From Botryosphaeria dothidea (Eukaryota > Ascomycota > Dothideomycetes > Botryosphaeriales > Botryosphaeriaceae), in assembly GCA_011503125.2 (NCBI GenBank), contig WWBZ02000001.1, positions 4,030,001 to 4,094,000 of the forward strand: a stretch of 64,000 nt of DNA. The letters run 5' to 3'. Below the pieces are notes generated by a model. It was not told the origin of the DNA. It ran no database searches and was given only the letters and a program-made list of their open reading frames with translations. Shown one piece after another: positions 45,582 through 56,753 of this stretch (its first letter is position 1; every line of letters starts with the position of its first letter). Both the position numbers and the translations under genes were made by a program.

Positions 45582-47768
45582 TCATCGATGAATGCTCCCT
45601 GCCCTTTGTCTCTCAACACCATGCTCCTTCTCATGATATCTCTTCTCCACTCCATATGAGTCCGGTGAAGCATTCTCCGGCAGCGTCGGAGCACCACCCA
45701 AGCTTGCCAGCACGGCCGAGTTGTTCGCTGTCAAATCATCCAGCACTTCAAGCTCCTGTCGGGTAAATACCCTTGGCAGCACCTGCGTCCGCAACGGAAT
45801 CAGAGCACAAATGAGGACCGGGAAACCTATGTGCGGCGCTCGGTCAGACCCACGAACCTCGTCACGGGGTGGGAAGGCAGAGCCACTTACCAATCGCGGC
45901 AATCGTTTGAGAAATGGCCACGCACGCGGCGACGCCGAAGATCTGGAAGCCGATGTAGTACCAGACCTTCCTCTTTTGGACCTTCAAGAGCGGCTTGTCC
46001 CGCTGGATGAACCTGTTCTCGGCCATCAGGAAGATGAGCTTTTGGAGGATGCCGTTGGACTCGATGGAGCCCCACTGCAAAACGGTCCGTCAGCAAAAGA
46101 CCGGCGTAACGTACGCGAACAGGTATGAATAAAACACATACCCCCACTACAAAGAACACGCCCGCAAATACAGCCGCCGGCATGGTGTGTAAGACAATCA
46201 GGAGTGGCCCCGTCATCGTCCCGATCAGCGCGAGGCCCATGAGGAAGTGGGAGACACGCTGCTCGACCACGGCGGTGGCCTTGACGATCGGCGTACGAAT
46301 CTCGGCGCCCTCGCCGCCTTCGTTGGTCGAGACTGTTTTCAGTTCGGTCTCGTAGAAGGTCAGGGAGTCCGTGTGGACGGGCGCTTGCGGGACGAGACCG
46401 TTGGGCATGGGCAGGCCGAGGATGCCAGCGACGAAGGTGGTGCATCCGAGGAGGAAGAAGTCCCAGTGGAAGCCGCCGGGCTTCTTGAGCGGGAATTGGC
46501 GGGCTTGGGCTGTTAGGCTGCTGACGTTCTGTAAGGATTGTAAGTCTCGTTAGGTTTCAGAGGTCAAGGACTTCAAGACTGCTTACATGATCGTAGTAGA
46601 AGAGCAGCATTATGAGGAATCCGAACGGAAGAGCCACGAAGACCCATTTCACATCCAGATTCCAAAAGTCGATGAGCCAATCACGCGGCTGTGTGGGATA
46701 AAAGGCTCTTGTGATGGGGACGAAGGTGATGTGAGTTGACTTCAGATTTCCCGGAATATGGGAAAAGCCAACCCAGAAAAGAGTTCCGATCTACGCACAA
46801 ATTCGTCAATCCAAGTGAAGGGAATCCGGATCAATCGACATGGCACATACCACGTAGGCGTAGTCTGCAAGAATGCCGCGGAACCAAGGCTTCCAAATGA
46901 CACCGGCGCCGAGCTTCTCAAGGCCATATATGCTTCCGAAGTACAGTATGGCAATCACACAGGCCAGGTAGCCTGCAGTGTTGCCTTCAACGCTGAATTC
47001 ATTCACGAGCTCCTCAACTCCTTTGACTGTATCATGAATCAGCGTTATGCAGGTGACGCCAGGTCAATACACAAAAGGTGGGTCGTGATGCGAATTTGCC
47101 ACACTTACTCATGTAGATGATGCCAACGTACATGCCGAACGACTCGCTGGAGAAGTCGGTCACGTACCGCATGTAGTCACATAAATTCCAAATCCCGGCA
47201 AGCCAGTGGAAGATAGCAGCCCAGATGGCAGTCCATGCCATGAACTGCGGGTATATCGAAGCGTCGTATTGGATGATGATGTCGTAGATGGTGTAATTGA
47301 AGAGAGAAATCAGTCCAGTGATGCCAACGATGGTGAGTGGTTGCGCGCCAAGGATGCTGAAGACCATGGCCGCAAGTGCGGAGGAGAAGAGTGCCTCATT
47401 GACGCCGAAGAATTCTCCTGTTCGGCGGTACATGTCGAGCGTATATGCCAATGCGGGCAGAAGGCTGCATTGAGGAGTCAGTCATCCGATATGCGTCGTG
47501 TGCATTGCGTGAGGACGTACTTGACAAAATACATTCGAATAGTGCTTGCTACTGTTCTGTAGGTCCAGGCATCGGTGATATCGCTCCAGTAATATGGTAA
47601 GCGCCTCTTGATGTCGTGATACATGCCGCGACAAGGCTGCAGCACTCTGTATCTCCGCCATCCTTTCAAGCCGTCGAAGGTGTATGGGTCTGCAAAAGAC
47701 TTCTCCCGCGCTAGAGGCGCGCCTACCTCCGCTTCAGAATCAGGGCTGCTGGCAAAAGTCGAAGCCAT
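45582..47768 (-). CDS. bor1: HCO3-/borate transporter family protein Bor1 (SLC4-like)
   Basis: Polytopic anion transporter of the SLC4/Bor1 family; yeast Bor1 exports borate at the plasma membrane. Minus-strand exons 47768..47521, 47464..47109, 47026..46851, 46790..46587, 46528..46142, 46074..45891 and 45826..45582 give 599 residues. The family landmarks are present in order: IKRRLPYYWSDITDAWTYRT, NLLPALAYTLDMYRRTGEFF, GVNEALFSSALAAMVFSILG with AQPLTIVGITGLISLFNYTI, PRDWLIDFWNLDVKWVFVAL, FLIMLLFYYDHNVSSLTAQA, LGLPMPNGLVPQAPVHTDSL, MPAAVFAGVFFVVGWGSIES and the last membrane helix GFPVLICALIPLR. The C-terminal tail is hydrophilic. All seven exons are in phase. Confidence 0.95.
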
Positions 47769-49176
47769 GATAAATGACAGCAACAGCCAAGTGTTGCCAG
47801 GTAAACTCCAGAAAACAGAAAGGACAAGAACAACAGAACAAGAACACTCAGAGAAGTGCAGAAAATTTTTAAATGAGTTTGGGTAGCGCAATGCGTCACT
47901 TTCTTAGCAGGAGGCGCAGTGATATTAATATGGATGGATAGTCGGTCTGATGGAGCGTGGATGACCGCAAAGGGGCTTGGCGCGATGGCGAGAACCCTGC
48001 CTCTTCCGTGACGGGTCATGGCAGAAGTGGCGGAGATGGGCATGCTTGTGGAGCCACGGCGCTTTGTCGTCGGTGCATACCGCTAACTGCATCCGTTGCA
48101 AGGCAGGCCGAGACATGCATGCCGCATTCTCAGGGACGAGAACACCAGATTTAAAGAGTGTTGCCGGACGGACTTCACCGAAAATGTCGATTTGGAGAGG
48201 AAGTATAAGCAGTTGATTGAGTTTCCCGCGATGAGATGACCGAGCGCCTAGCGTAGGGTAAAAGGTAAGGCGGGAGGTGTTTGACGCTCGGCAGTTCCTC
48301 CGCAAGTTCCGCTGCGCCATTGGCCACCAGCTCGACCATTTCTGCTGCCCGGGCAGAAAATGGCTCAACCTCGATTACCAAGCCCTGCCACTGTTGGCTC
48401 TGCTACGCCGTCCATCGGCCCTCATTTTCTGCTCCCCCTCATCGATCATCACGGTCGCTTCATGGAAATTAAGCCGGTGCAGACATGCAGTGCGATCAGT
48501 CTCCTGTAGCGAGACCCTCTTTCTTACCCATGCGTCTAGATGGATTGATTATCACATTGTTGGATGGTTACTTGAGATTCAAACCTGCGGAGATGCATCT
48601 ATCCGTGCATTAGAGACGAATACTGAATCAGAACGACGCAGCTAGCGCTATGATAGCTCTGGAAAATCCACATAACAAACTTCCAGCACATCCATCCTAA
48701 ACAATGTCTGTGCTCGTGCCTTAGCCACACGTCGGATACCGCTTGGCAGTGTCCCTCGCCAGCCCGAGGCCGTCGTGGCGGCAGGATTAAGTGAGCCGGG
48801 GGGATCTGTTTACGCGTTCCGGCCAACTGTACTTCTACTGCCGCCTCTTCCGCTTTTCTCCGTCCCATAACTTGATGGATCTCGATCATTCGAGCCTCCT
48901 GCAACGGAAAATCATCCCCCCTTTTGCTTATATCCATCGCCCAAAGTGGGTAAAGGAGATAGCCGCTTACAACTTCGCTTGCAGAGAGCGTCATACTTCC
49001 CCGCTCCTTCACGATCGATTCCAAGTCAACCAAACCTGTAAGCCTTCCCCTCTTTTTAATTTATACTGCACAAATTAGGCCTATATACACAGAACTAATT
49101 GACAGTGAATAATAGATCACCAACAGGGAAAATACTTACCTCTCACGAACAATTGTTCGATAAAGGTGTCGCAGAA
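47769..49176. other. Divergent intergenic region, bor1 / Zn2Cys6 regulator
   Basis: About 1.4 kb between divergent start codons, so it carries both promoters. In-frame extension upstream of either Met gives no family similarity. AT-rich near 49040-49110, before the regulator gene. No RNA gene or repeat recognised. Confidence 0.45.
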
Positions 49177-50438
49177 ATGTCCAACAACAATACCCTCGCA
49201 CCAACCAACAACAGCGCATTGCTGCACTCCGTGATACCATGGCCCGGCGAGCCGAGAACGTCCCCTCCTCACCGCCGCACAAAACAGGCCTGCGACAACT
49301 GCAAAGCCAGGAAAGCGAAGGTATGTTCGTGATGCGAGCCTACCGTGACCACAATACTTGACCACCTGTCCAAACAACTGCTTCGAAATTTCTCGTATTC
49401 TCTCCTAATCTCCAATACTCCCTTTCATCGTCAAGATTTCTCGGTTTTACTTGAACATAAAATGCACATCCGAATTCCAAGGAGCTGACGGCTGACATTG
49501 GGGTTTTCCCTCTTGAATAGTGCAGCAACACCAAACCATGTACCAACTGCCAGGAGGCTGACATTCTTTGTACTTCCGTAAAAGCAACGAGGAAAAAATC
49601 GACTCGTGACTGGTATGTACCACTCCATCTCCACACCAAATCCTCTTTACCCTTCGCTCTCTCCTCCTTTCTCTTTCTACGTGCAAGAAGCAGTCCGGAC
49701 ATCCGTGTTCGGAAAGACTGATTACATGTGCGCCTTGATGGTTGCATCAACGCCCCAATTCCACGAGCCTGAAGCTACAATGGAGACGCCGAACCCACCT
49801 GACCAACCACCCACAGGGAGATCGAAACGCTGCGCGCGGAGCGCACCCGTCTCGTCAACGCCGTTAAAGTCCTGCACCAACAACTCGCCTCGCGCGCACC
49901 CGACCTCCTCTACACCACCAACAGCTCAGACCCAACAACCACAACAATCCCTTCATCCGCCTCTTCCCCCTCGCTCCTAAAACCCGACCCGGAGAAAATG
50001 TCCGTCAACGAAATCGTCGGGCTGATCGAGCTGCGAACGCAGCAGCAAAAGAAGCCACAAGGCGGCCACGGCACGACTGCCGAGAGCAGCTCTTCCTCGT
50101 CTCCCGAGTCGAGCCTCTCATGCACGTCGGAGCTGGACGCCGTGTCATCGTCGTATGTCGGCGGGGGCTTGGTGCTGCTGACGCCGTCGAACGCGTCTGA
50201 GGAGAAGACGCGCGCGGCGGGACCGCAGCAGCAGCAGCAGCATGTGGACTTTGGATTTGATTTGTCTGCCATCGACCATCTCAACTGGACGTGGCCGGAG
50301 GAGTTGGGTGGCGGGGAAGGGACCTCGGAGGGATTGTGGAGTGGGCTGCGGGATTTGGCAGGTGATTCGCGGGAGCTGGATGGGATTGATCAGGTGTCCA
50401 TGGAGTGGGTGGGTGAGTGGCAGAGCCCGTGGCAATGA
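49177..50438 (+). CDS. Zn2Cys6 transcription factor with coiled coil
   Basis: Fungal binuclear zinc-cluster regulator. Exons 49177..49320, 49521..49612 and 49817..50438 give 285 residues. The cluster is CDNCKARKAKC then CTNCQEADILC, with cysteines at about 39, 42, 49, 55, 58 and 65 (C-x2-C-x6-C-x5-C-x2-C-x6-C). A basic linker ATRKKSTRD and a coiled coil WEIETLRAERTRLVNAVKVL (about 79-103) for dimerisation follow. The rest is Ser/Gln-rich with a likely acidic/hydrophobic activation region FGFDLSAIDHLNWTWPEEL. The first intron splits the zinc cluster exactly before its third cysteine; both introns are about 200 nt, long for this window. There is no fungal_trans middle homology region. It faces bor1 divergently and ends 123 bp from the convergent SET gene. 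Target genes are unknown. Confidence 0.88.
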
Positions 50439-50561
50439 CATGATAGGCTTTTTATTTCATGCATGTAAGGATCGATGGCGTGGAATGAATGCGCCAGAAC
50501 ATTGTCATGGCTGCGCTTATGCACCCAAGAACCAACAACATACCTTGATGATGCATTTTCA

Positions 50562-52865
50562 TTATTCTGGCTCTTTCGTCTCAACTCTACGCCCCCTGTT
50601 GCGATACCTGCAGCAGCTCTCGCCGCACAGGCACTCTTTATCCAGATTGGTCCAGTACCGCCCGGAGTAGTCGACGGTGATCTCCTGGCCTGCCTCGATT
50701 CCTTTGGAAACCAGAATGATCCGCTGCACGCCCAGCCAGGTGAATTTCTCGAACTGGCTGTTAGGGTTGCAGGAGTGGTTGACGAATCTCGTGTAGTTGC
50801 CCTGACGTCCCTGCCAGATTTGATATGTCTTCCCGTTCGTCTCGCCTTGCATGACGTCCATGTCACGCAGGCCCCTCGTAACCAATCCAACAAACTCCCC
50901 TATCGCTGTGCCCCTTTCGAAAGGCTGGGTGGTGTCAGAAAAGAAAAAGAAATTTCTGAGGGCAAGGAGACACTTACACAACAAGCTATGAGTCCATTAT
51001 TACGTCCGTTTGGCGTCCGAAATACCTGGACTGGGCACGGATTCTTCGGTCCGCCGTAGAGATTAGGGAAACACCGGCAAGAATTCACAGCAGGATCATC
51101 CGCCTGCAACTCTCCACATACGGTACAAATGAAAGATTGTTGAGGCTTGTCGGAAGACACTTCGCGAGGATCGGAAAACCCCCACGTTCTTACGTCTACG
51201 ATGGAAGAATCGATGTGCTCGTAAGAAAAGTTTGGGTCCCATTGGAGATAGGTAATAGACAGGGGAATAGGGCGGCTTTGGTCTTCGACTACCCAGTCAT
51301 GAGCATGTCCGTGGTACATTCGTTCAGACGACTCGCCGATGAATGATAGGAGCTGCCTCCACTGGGGTTGCAAGGTATCGGCTGCCACCTCGAAGCGGGA
51401 TCGGAGACAAGCTAGGCGCTGCATTGCCTCCTTGTCGAAGCTGATTCGGTATTTGCAAAAGCGGTAGATGCCCATTCCAGCGAATACTAGAGCAACCCAT
51501 CCTGCTGCTTCCTTGATCTCGTAGTAACCTCGCCATATTGCCCTGATTTTCAGATTAGTGTCTCAAATTCTGACAAAAAGGAAGATAATTTTCCATGGGA
51601 GAAATTTCTCACAACGAGAGTAGTAGAGGATGAACCTACATTTTATTTCTCAGATCCTTTTCACTCCAACCAAAGTCTTGACAAGCTTCCATCAGTGCAG
51701 CTTTTCGACTCTTAGTGGGAGATTGTTGCGGATTTGCATCACACAAAGCCTGGATTCTTGCGTCGAAGCATTGGATCCAGTAAGCTTGAACGATGACCTC
51801 TAATGATCGGCAGCACCGACTGGCAGTGGTAACTTTTCGACACAAAACGTTCATCTTGTTGAAAGCTGTTGATCTGGGTCCTATAGCGGTGACATCTATT
51901 TGCGTGTTCGTGGTACTAGCCTCGATACTTTTTGGTGTTGGTCCAGGGTCTTTCCATTGGTCAATCTAGTCGTAGTCAGAAACATACTTAAAACTTTAGG
52001 ACCTTGTCAATGTAGCTGTCACGGGTGCTCTGCTCTCGAAGGTACTGCCAAGACGGAACGGTTTGCGCGTGACTTTATGAGTGTTCTATCGTGTGAAGAT
52101 TGCGAAAATAACGACGTATAATATTGAAGGTAAACGGTGAGATTATGTGTTGAATTGCTTCTTGAAGACTTACTACAATCTGCGGGTCAAAGCTGATACT
52201 ACCGTGAATCTGCTCCCAGATGCCAATAATCAGACGATCCAGGGTCGAGGGCTGCATCGGACGGACTTTCGGGGCGACCTTCTTGCGCTGAGGAAATTTC
52301 CGGGTCTCGGGCTCGATCTGGCGCGCTGGAGCAGGCTCGCTTTCCTCGGGCTCGTGGCCGGCGTTTGAAGGGCGACTCAGGCGGAGGCCGCCCGTCTCCT
52401 TTCTGCGCTTGGACGTCGGCTCTGGGTCGGACAGATAGTCGCGCGGCGGAGGGCGGCGGGCGCGCTGCGGGCGCGAGAGCGCGAGCATGCCATTGCTGGT
52501 GGGGTTACCGCCGCTGGGAGTTGGGGAGTCGTCGGTGGTGGTTGCAGGAGTGCGCGGGGTGGAGGAGGCGGCTCTTATGGCGGCAATGTCGATCGAGCCC
52601 TTCGGAGACGGGTCCGGTTCAGTGCGCGGAGCAGCAGAGGTGGCGTTCGAAGGGGGGAGAGACGTACGAGGTTTATGCGGCGAGGGACAGTTGGTGTACC
52701 TGCGCCCTCCCAGGCCTCATGGATGACACCTTCGATGCGGAGGGTGGGCTTCACGAGGCCGTCCGAGGCAAGCAACTGCTCGTGGAGAAGGGCGGAGAGT
52801 TGTTGTTGGATGGACCTAACGATGTGGGCCGAGATCTCGGCTACCTCATCGCTGGGAGAGCTCAT
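50562..52865 (-). CDS. SET-domain protein lysine methyltransferase with fungal N-terminal region
   Basis: Minus-strand exons 52865..52668, 52599..52174, 51965..51640, 51542..50978 and 50924..50562 give 625 residues with consistent phase. The N-terminus MSSPSDEVAEISAHIVRSIQ is helical. A basic, disordered segment follows (ARRPPPRDYLSDPEPTSKRR), then TLDRLIIGIWEQIHGSISFD and a fungal block containing MNVLCRKVTTASRCCRSLEV, ALMEACQDFGWSEKDLRNKM and IWRGYYEIKEAAGWVALVFA. A Cys-rich stretch (CTVCGEL, SCRCFPN) leads into the SET core: GTAIGEFVGLVTRG, RFVNHSCNPN (554-560), the catalytic-type Tyr in ITVDYSGRYW, and a post-SET zinc motif CLCGESCC. The segment between the first SET strands and NHSCNPN is short (about 30 residues). 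The histone or other target is not readable. Removal of five introns relies on family order I recall, so exon 3's 5' edge is the softest call. Confidence 0.82.
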
Positions 52866-53465
52866 GGTCCCGTGGTGGAGGAGGAAGAAGTAGATGAGAG
52901 CGCGGGCTCATTGCCCTCTTGGCTTGAGGATTTGCGCCCGTCCGGGAGGCCCGATAATTCGGCTGTGGAGATGAAGCGATTGAATCCGAAGAAAACGACC
53001 GCAACTGTCTCCGCTTCCGCGATTTGCGTCCTCGAGGCTGCTTCATGGGCGACGGCGACGATGACGATGACGATGACGGCTCAAGGTCAAGAGTTCGTTA
53101 TAGGAGCCGAAGCTAGTCATGTCGATCGCTAGTGCTCAGAAACGGGCCTGATCTGGACCGCGGAATCGCTCCTTCCGACTGCACCAACACCTGAAAATCG
53201 TCCGAGTTAGCCTCAGCCCGTAAGCTTCTAGTACACACTATAGGCCCGATAAACGCCTCTTTTGACACTTCCTACATACAACCCTCGCTAACTCGACGGG
53301 ATGAAACCCAACCTCCTTCTTTCAGTGGCCGGTGCACCCAACCCTCTGAAATTGAGCCTAACGGACTTTGTTTCTTAATGCCTAAAGAATGCACTCGTAT
53401 GATTTAAAGAGAGTGTGGGGCATTGACAGGGAGCTTTGCATCGACGGATTTTAACACATTACTTC
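52866..53465. other. Intergenic, SET gene 5' side to repeat cluster
   Basis: 600 bp. The first part (52866-53130) carries the promoter/leader of the SET gene; the rest becomes AT-richer toward the repeats. No gene called. Confidence 0.4.
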
Positions 53466-53594
53466 ATGGAGAGTGGAAGCATTCGTCCGGACGCAAGTGT
53501 AATTCAATATCTCATACACTTACGTCCGGACGAATGCTTCCACTCCCCATAACAGTTGTTATCTTACGTCTCGAATTTGGCACTAACCACCGGC
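53466..53594 (-). repeat. Hairpin repeat copy A (inverted orientation, ends at a MITE-like element)
   Basis: Long stem-loop with arms 53467-53501 and 53515-53550 and a 13-nt loop. The core arm is GAGTGGAAGCATTCGTCCGG followed by ACG, perfectly repeated inverted over 23 bp. On the reverse strand the flank reads GGTTAGTGCCAAAT then TTATGGGGAGT, matching GGTTAGCGCCAAAT and TCATGGGGAGT of copy E. The family's 5' end (TGCTGCAG) is missing because homology ends at the boundary of the MITE-like element at 53595. Confidence 0.8.
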
Positions 53595-53909
53595 TATAGT
53601 AAAGCTCAGGTTCGGCTTATGCGGACTATCGTCGTAAGTAAATGTATCTTAGTTATAGCAACTACATTAATATAAATTTCCTTATAAAAAGTAGATAGAA
53701 ATATAGAATAGAGGACCCTCTATAATTCTATCTACTTTTCTTTATATATATATTCTATAGAGCTGGTCGAGATATTAAGGAGTATCTTTAGCGAACTTAT
53801 TTTAATGTTCCCGCATAGGCCTTAGCGACTTGCGTTCCTATACAAATTCCTATAGCTACGGTCACTTACGCTAACCCGTCCGCATAAGCCGAACCTAAGC
53901 TTCACTATA
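53595..53909. mobile_element. MITE-like element with terminal inverted repeats
   Basis: 315-bp, AT-rich, noncoding. Terminal inverted repeats of 32 bp (53595-53626 and 53878-53909) share GGTTCGGCTTATGCGGAC, with two mismatches overall; both ends carry TATA, so a TA target duplication is possible. The middle holds a further palindrome, arms 53687-53700 and 53726-53739 (AAAAGTAGATAGAA and its complement). Structure fits a nonautonomous DNA transposon. The parent transposase is not in this window. Confidence 0.75.
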
Positions 53910-53966
53910 TAGTATACCTCCGTAAACTTAGTCTGGTCGGATCTTCCTTTGAGTCTGGTTACTATA

Positions 53967-54076
53967 GAGGGGCGATGCAGCCGCCAAATGTGAAATTGTC
54001 TCCAACTAGTTTGAAAAAGATCTAATCAAGACTGCTATGAGGAGTGAAGCATTCATCCATATGAACGTTTCGACTT
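53967..54076 (+). repeat. Hairpin repeat copy B (degenerate)
   Basis: Starts GAGGGGCGATGCAGCCGCC, like the 5' module of the family, and shares AAAAAGATCTAATCAAGA with copy C. It reaches the left arm (GGAGTGAAGCATTCATCC), but the right arm is truncated after about ATGAACG. Confidence 0.7.
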
Positions 54077-54540
54077 GTTCTATGTGCTACATTTGGTAAC
54101 AACCGCCAACTTCAGCACATATTTGTAAAAGTGGTCCGATCGAATTTTCCGTAGTGTTAGGACCAAGGTCCATGAGGCACCAACGCCCAGCAACACCTCA
54201 AGCCTAATGCACTCCCTCGAGCCCCGGCGTCACCACCGCGAGAAGCATGCGTACCACACGCTGACCCCCAGCGGACTGCCGGCCGGCTGAGGGCCGCTAC
54301 AAGGCCGAGATGGGAGACCACGGCGCCCACTGCGTGGCCCGTGAGTCTCGCCTGCGAGCCCTCGGCGAGACGCCTACGATTTTATAGCTAGCCATCTACG
54401 CGTTCTCTTAGATGGCTAAGGAATCGTCTGTCTATTGATTTACTTATCCAGCCAATTCGACTCCCACGTGATTCTCTGTCCGTCAGAGCCTCATAGGTAG
54501 GAGCATTTTGCAATAATTCTGAGTCCGACTGCTACTGGGG
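54077..54540. other. Gap between repeat copies B and C
   Basis: Contains a GC-rich patch (about 54220-54380) and a small hairpin GCCATCT/AGATGGC (about 54391-54416). No ORF with recognisable homology. It may be remnant transposon sequence. Confidence 0.35.
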
Positions 54541-54711
54541 GAGGGGTGGGTGTGCAGCCGATGATTAGTGCTAACTGCGAAAAATTTACGAGGTTAGAAA
54601 AAGATCTAATCAAGAATTTTACAAGGAGGGAGTGGAAGCATTCGTCCGGACGTAACTGTCTGAGATATTGAATTACATTTGCGTCCGGACGAATGCTTCC
54701 ACTCCCCATGA
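54541..54711 (+). repeat. Hairpin repeat copy C
   Basis: The 5' module GAGGGGTGGGTGTGCAGCCG starts at 54541. The stem arms GAGTGGAAGCATTCGTCCGG+ACG at 54630-54652 and its complement at 54682-54704 pair over 23 bp without mismatch. The loop carries GAGATATTGAATTAC, the reverse complement of the loop of copy A, confirming that A and C lie in opposite orientation about 1.1 kb apart. It lies 159 bp from the stop of the sugar porter gene. Confidence 0.85.
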
Positions 54712-54869
54712 AGTTGCATTCATTGGAGACAGTCACTGACACGAAACAACTTGCGGAAACAAACCGACTGTGGATTTGAATGGTATCATAGGTATAACGC
54801 GTGCGTCAAAAGGTCAAACATCAACGATTCAGAGCCTGAAGCTTGCTTAGCAGCAGGATCACACAAGAC

Positions 54870-56753
54870 TCAAGCACCCTCCACGTGCCTTACATTAGCC
54901 GATTTACCAGGCTCCTCGTTGCCGTCGTCGACCGACTTCGCACTATCCACCCATCCGTCATCATCGCTTCCAAGATGGTGGTTCTGCAGCTTCTTTGCAC
55001 GGCTGTATCTGGGGATGGTGTCCTTCGTTGCGCCCGCGATGATGTTGCCGTCGAAGAGGAGGTTGACGCTCTCGAGAGGAACGCCCTTGGTTTCCGGAAC
55101 GCACAAAATTGCGTAGAACAACATGATGATACAGCAGGCACCGAACAGAAGGAACGTGCCGTATCCGATGTCGTCCAGCATGATGGGGGTGATCTTGGCG
55201 ATGACAAAGTTGAAGAGCCACTGCGTCATCAGAGCAGCAGCCATGACGAGAGAACGAACTATTGAAATGTTAGTATTGTGAAATTCTAAAAATCCTGCAG
55301 GAATAGACGTACCGTGGTTGGGCGAGCACTCTGACGACAGAATGAAAGGAATCGGGCCCCAACCGAATGAGTAAAAGACCACGAAAAGATAAACGCAGAT
55401 GATAGCGAAGATGTTGTTTCCAGAAAGGCTCTTGTCATCGGGGTGAACGGCTTGGTTGACGCCGATATAGAACATGGCAAAAGCTTGGCCAAGAGCACCG
55501 GTAATAAGCGACCACTATTGAATAGTTAGCGAATAAAATATCGAAATTGTTTATCGAGGAACTGACCTTTCGTCCGGCCTGCTCTACACCGAGCATAAGT
55601 CCGAGAGATGTGAAGACGACTTTCACAACACCATAGATTCCCGTAGCGAAGAGACCAGCCGATTGACTTGCCAATCCAACGCTCTGGAAAATCTGGGGCG
55701 AATAATAATTTATCGAATTCGTACCAGTCCATTGTTGGCAGAACATGAGGACAACGGCCATGCTCGATTGGTAGAAGATTTTTTTGTTGGCGCAGACGGC
55801 TTTCATCTGGGTGGCGAGAGAAAGCCTCTCCTTGCCGTGGAAGTCGGTGATGATTTCATCGAGCTCCTGCAACAGCGTCGGATCATCTTCGGACTTTCCG
55901 CGGACGTGTGCCAAAGCATGCTTGGCCTCAGCTAGACGGTTCTTTTCAACGAGCCAGCGAGGTGACTCATTCTGGAAGAAGACCAGGAGAAGTAAAGCTC
56001 CTGGAAGCATCTGCAGCGCGAAGGGAACACGCCACTTAGTTGCATCGGTGGGGCTGGTAATCTGCTTGGCAATACCGTAGTTGACAAAGTAACTCAACAT
56101 GATGCCAGTGACGTTGAATAGCTGCATGCATCCAATGCAGCGTCCACGAATCTCCTTGTTCGCATTCTCTCCGATGTAGGTAGGGACGACAGCACTGATA
56201 AGACCGACACCGAAGCCACCGATGAAGCGGCCAACGTAAAGTTGTGCGAGATCTGTTGTGCCGATACCGCAGCAAGTTTGGATGATGGAACCGATGATGA
56301 AGATGAGGTCGGCAAGAATGAGGGCCCATTTGCGGCCACTGTTACCGTTCAATCAGCTCATTGCAACTTCGGACGAATTGGCATGTCAAGCTTACACTTT
56401 GTCACTCAACCAGAAAGAAGACGCGGCGCCGAAAAAGCAGCCGCCTTGGAGAACCGAGACGATGTTTCCTTGGAGGTCGGCGAATGAAGAGCTATTCTTG
56501 TCAAGGTTGAAAGAGTGCTGAAATGCGTCCATGGTCAGGACACCACCGATCAGACCGGTATCCCATCTATCGTGCGCATTAGCATTTGCGGCAATCGAGA
56601 ATTGAACAAGCTTGTGACTCACCCGAAGAGCATGCCGCCAAAGGAAGCGATAGCGGTTAGAAAGTATGCTCGTCTGTAAGCTTTGACATCCTCCCACATC
56701 TTCGCAACTCCACTCTGCTGAGGGACACGGGGATCAAAAGAGTCGGAAGACAT
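54870..56753 (-). CDS. MFS sugar porter
   Basis: Twelve-helix proton-coupled sugar transporter of the major facilitator sugar-porter family. Minus-strand exons 56753..56623, 56566..56396, 56338..55567, 55514..55313 and 55258..54870 give 554 residues. Signatures: MLFGWDTGLIGGVLTMDAFQ in helix 1, SDKVGRKWALI between helices 2 and 3, YVGRFIGGFGVGLISAVVPT with YIGENA, the central loop motif NESPRWLVEKNRLAEAKHAL, FCQQWTGTNSINYYSPQIFQ in helix 7, and the closing PETKGVPLESVNLLFDG. The C-terminal tail is charged and Ser/Asp-rich. The exact sugar (hexose, pentose or quinate-type) is not determined. The gene is bracketed by hairpin repeats: copies A-C downstream of its stop and D-E upstream of its start. 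Confidence 0.93.

Noticed and set aside
54230..54400. GC-rich patch in the repeat cluster as a gene fragment
   Set aside because: Short frames here show no recognisable domain; probably degraded transposon or intergenic sequence.
53466..54711. Copies A and C as terminal inverted repeats of one 1.2-kb transposon
   Set aside because: They are inverted relative to each other, but each is a complete hairpin unit with its own 5' module, and copies B, D and E occur singly; no transposase lies between them.
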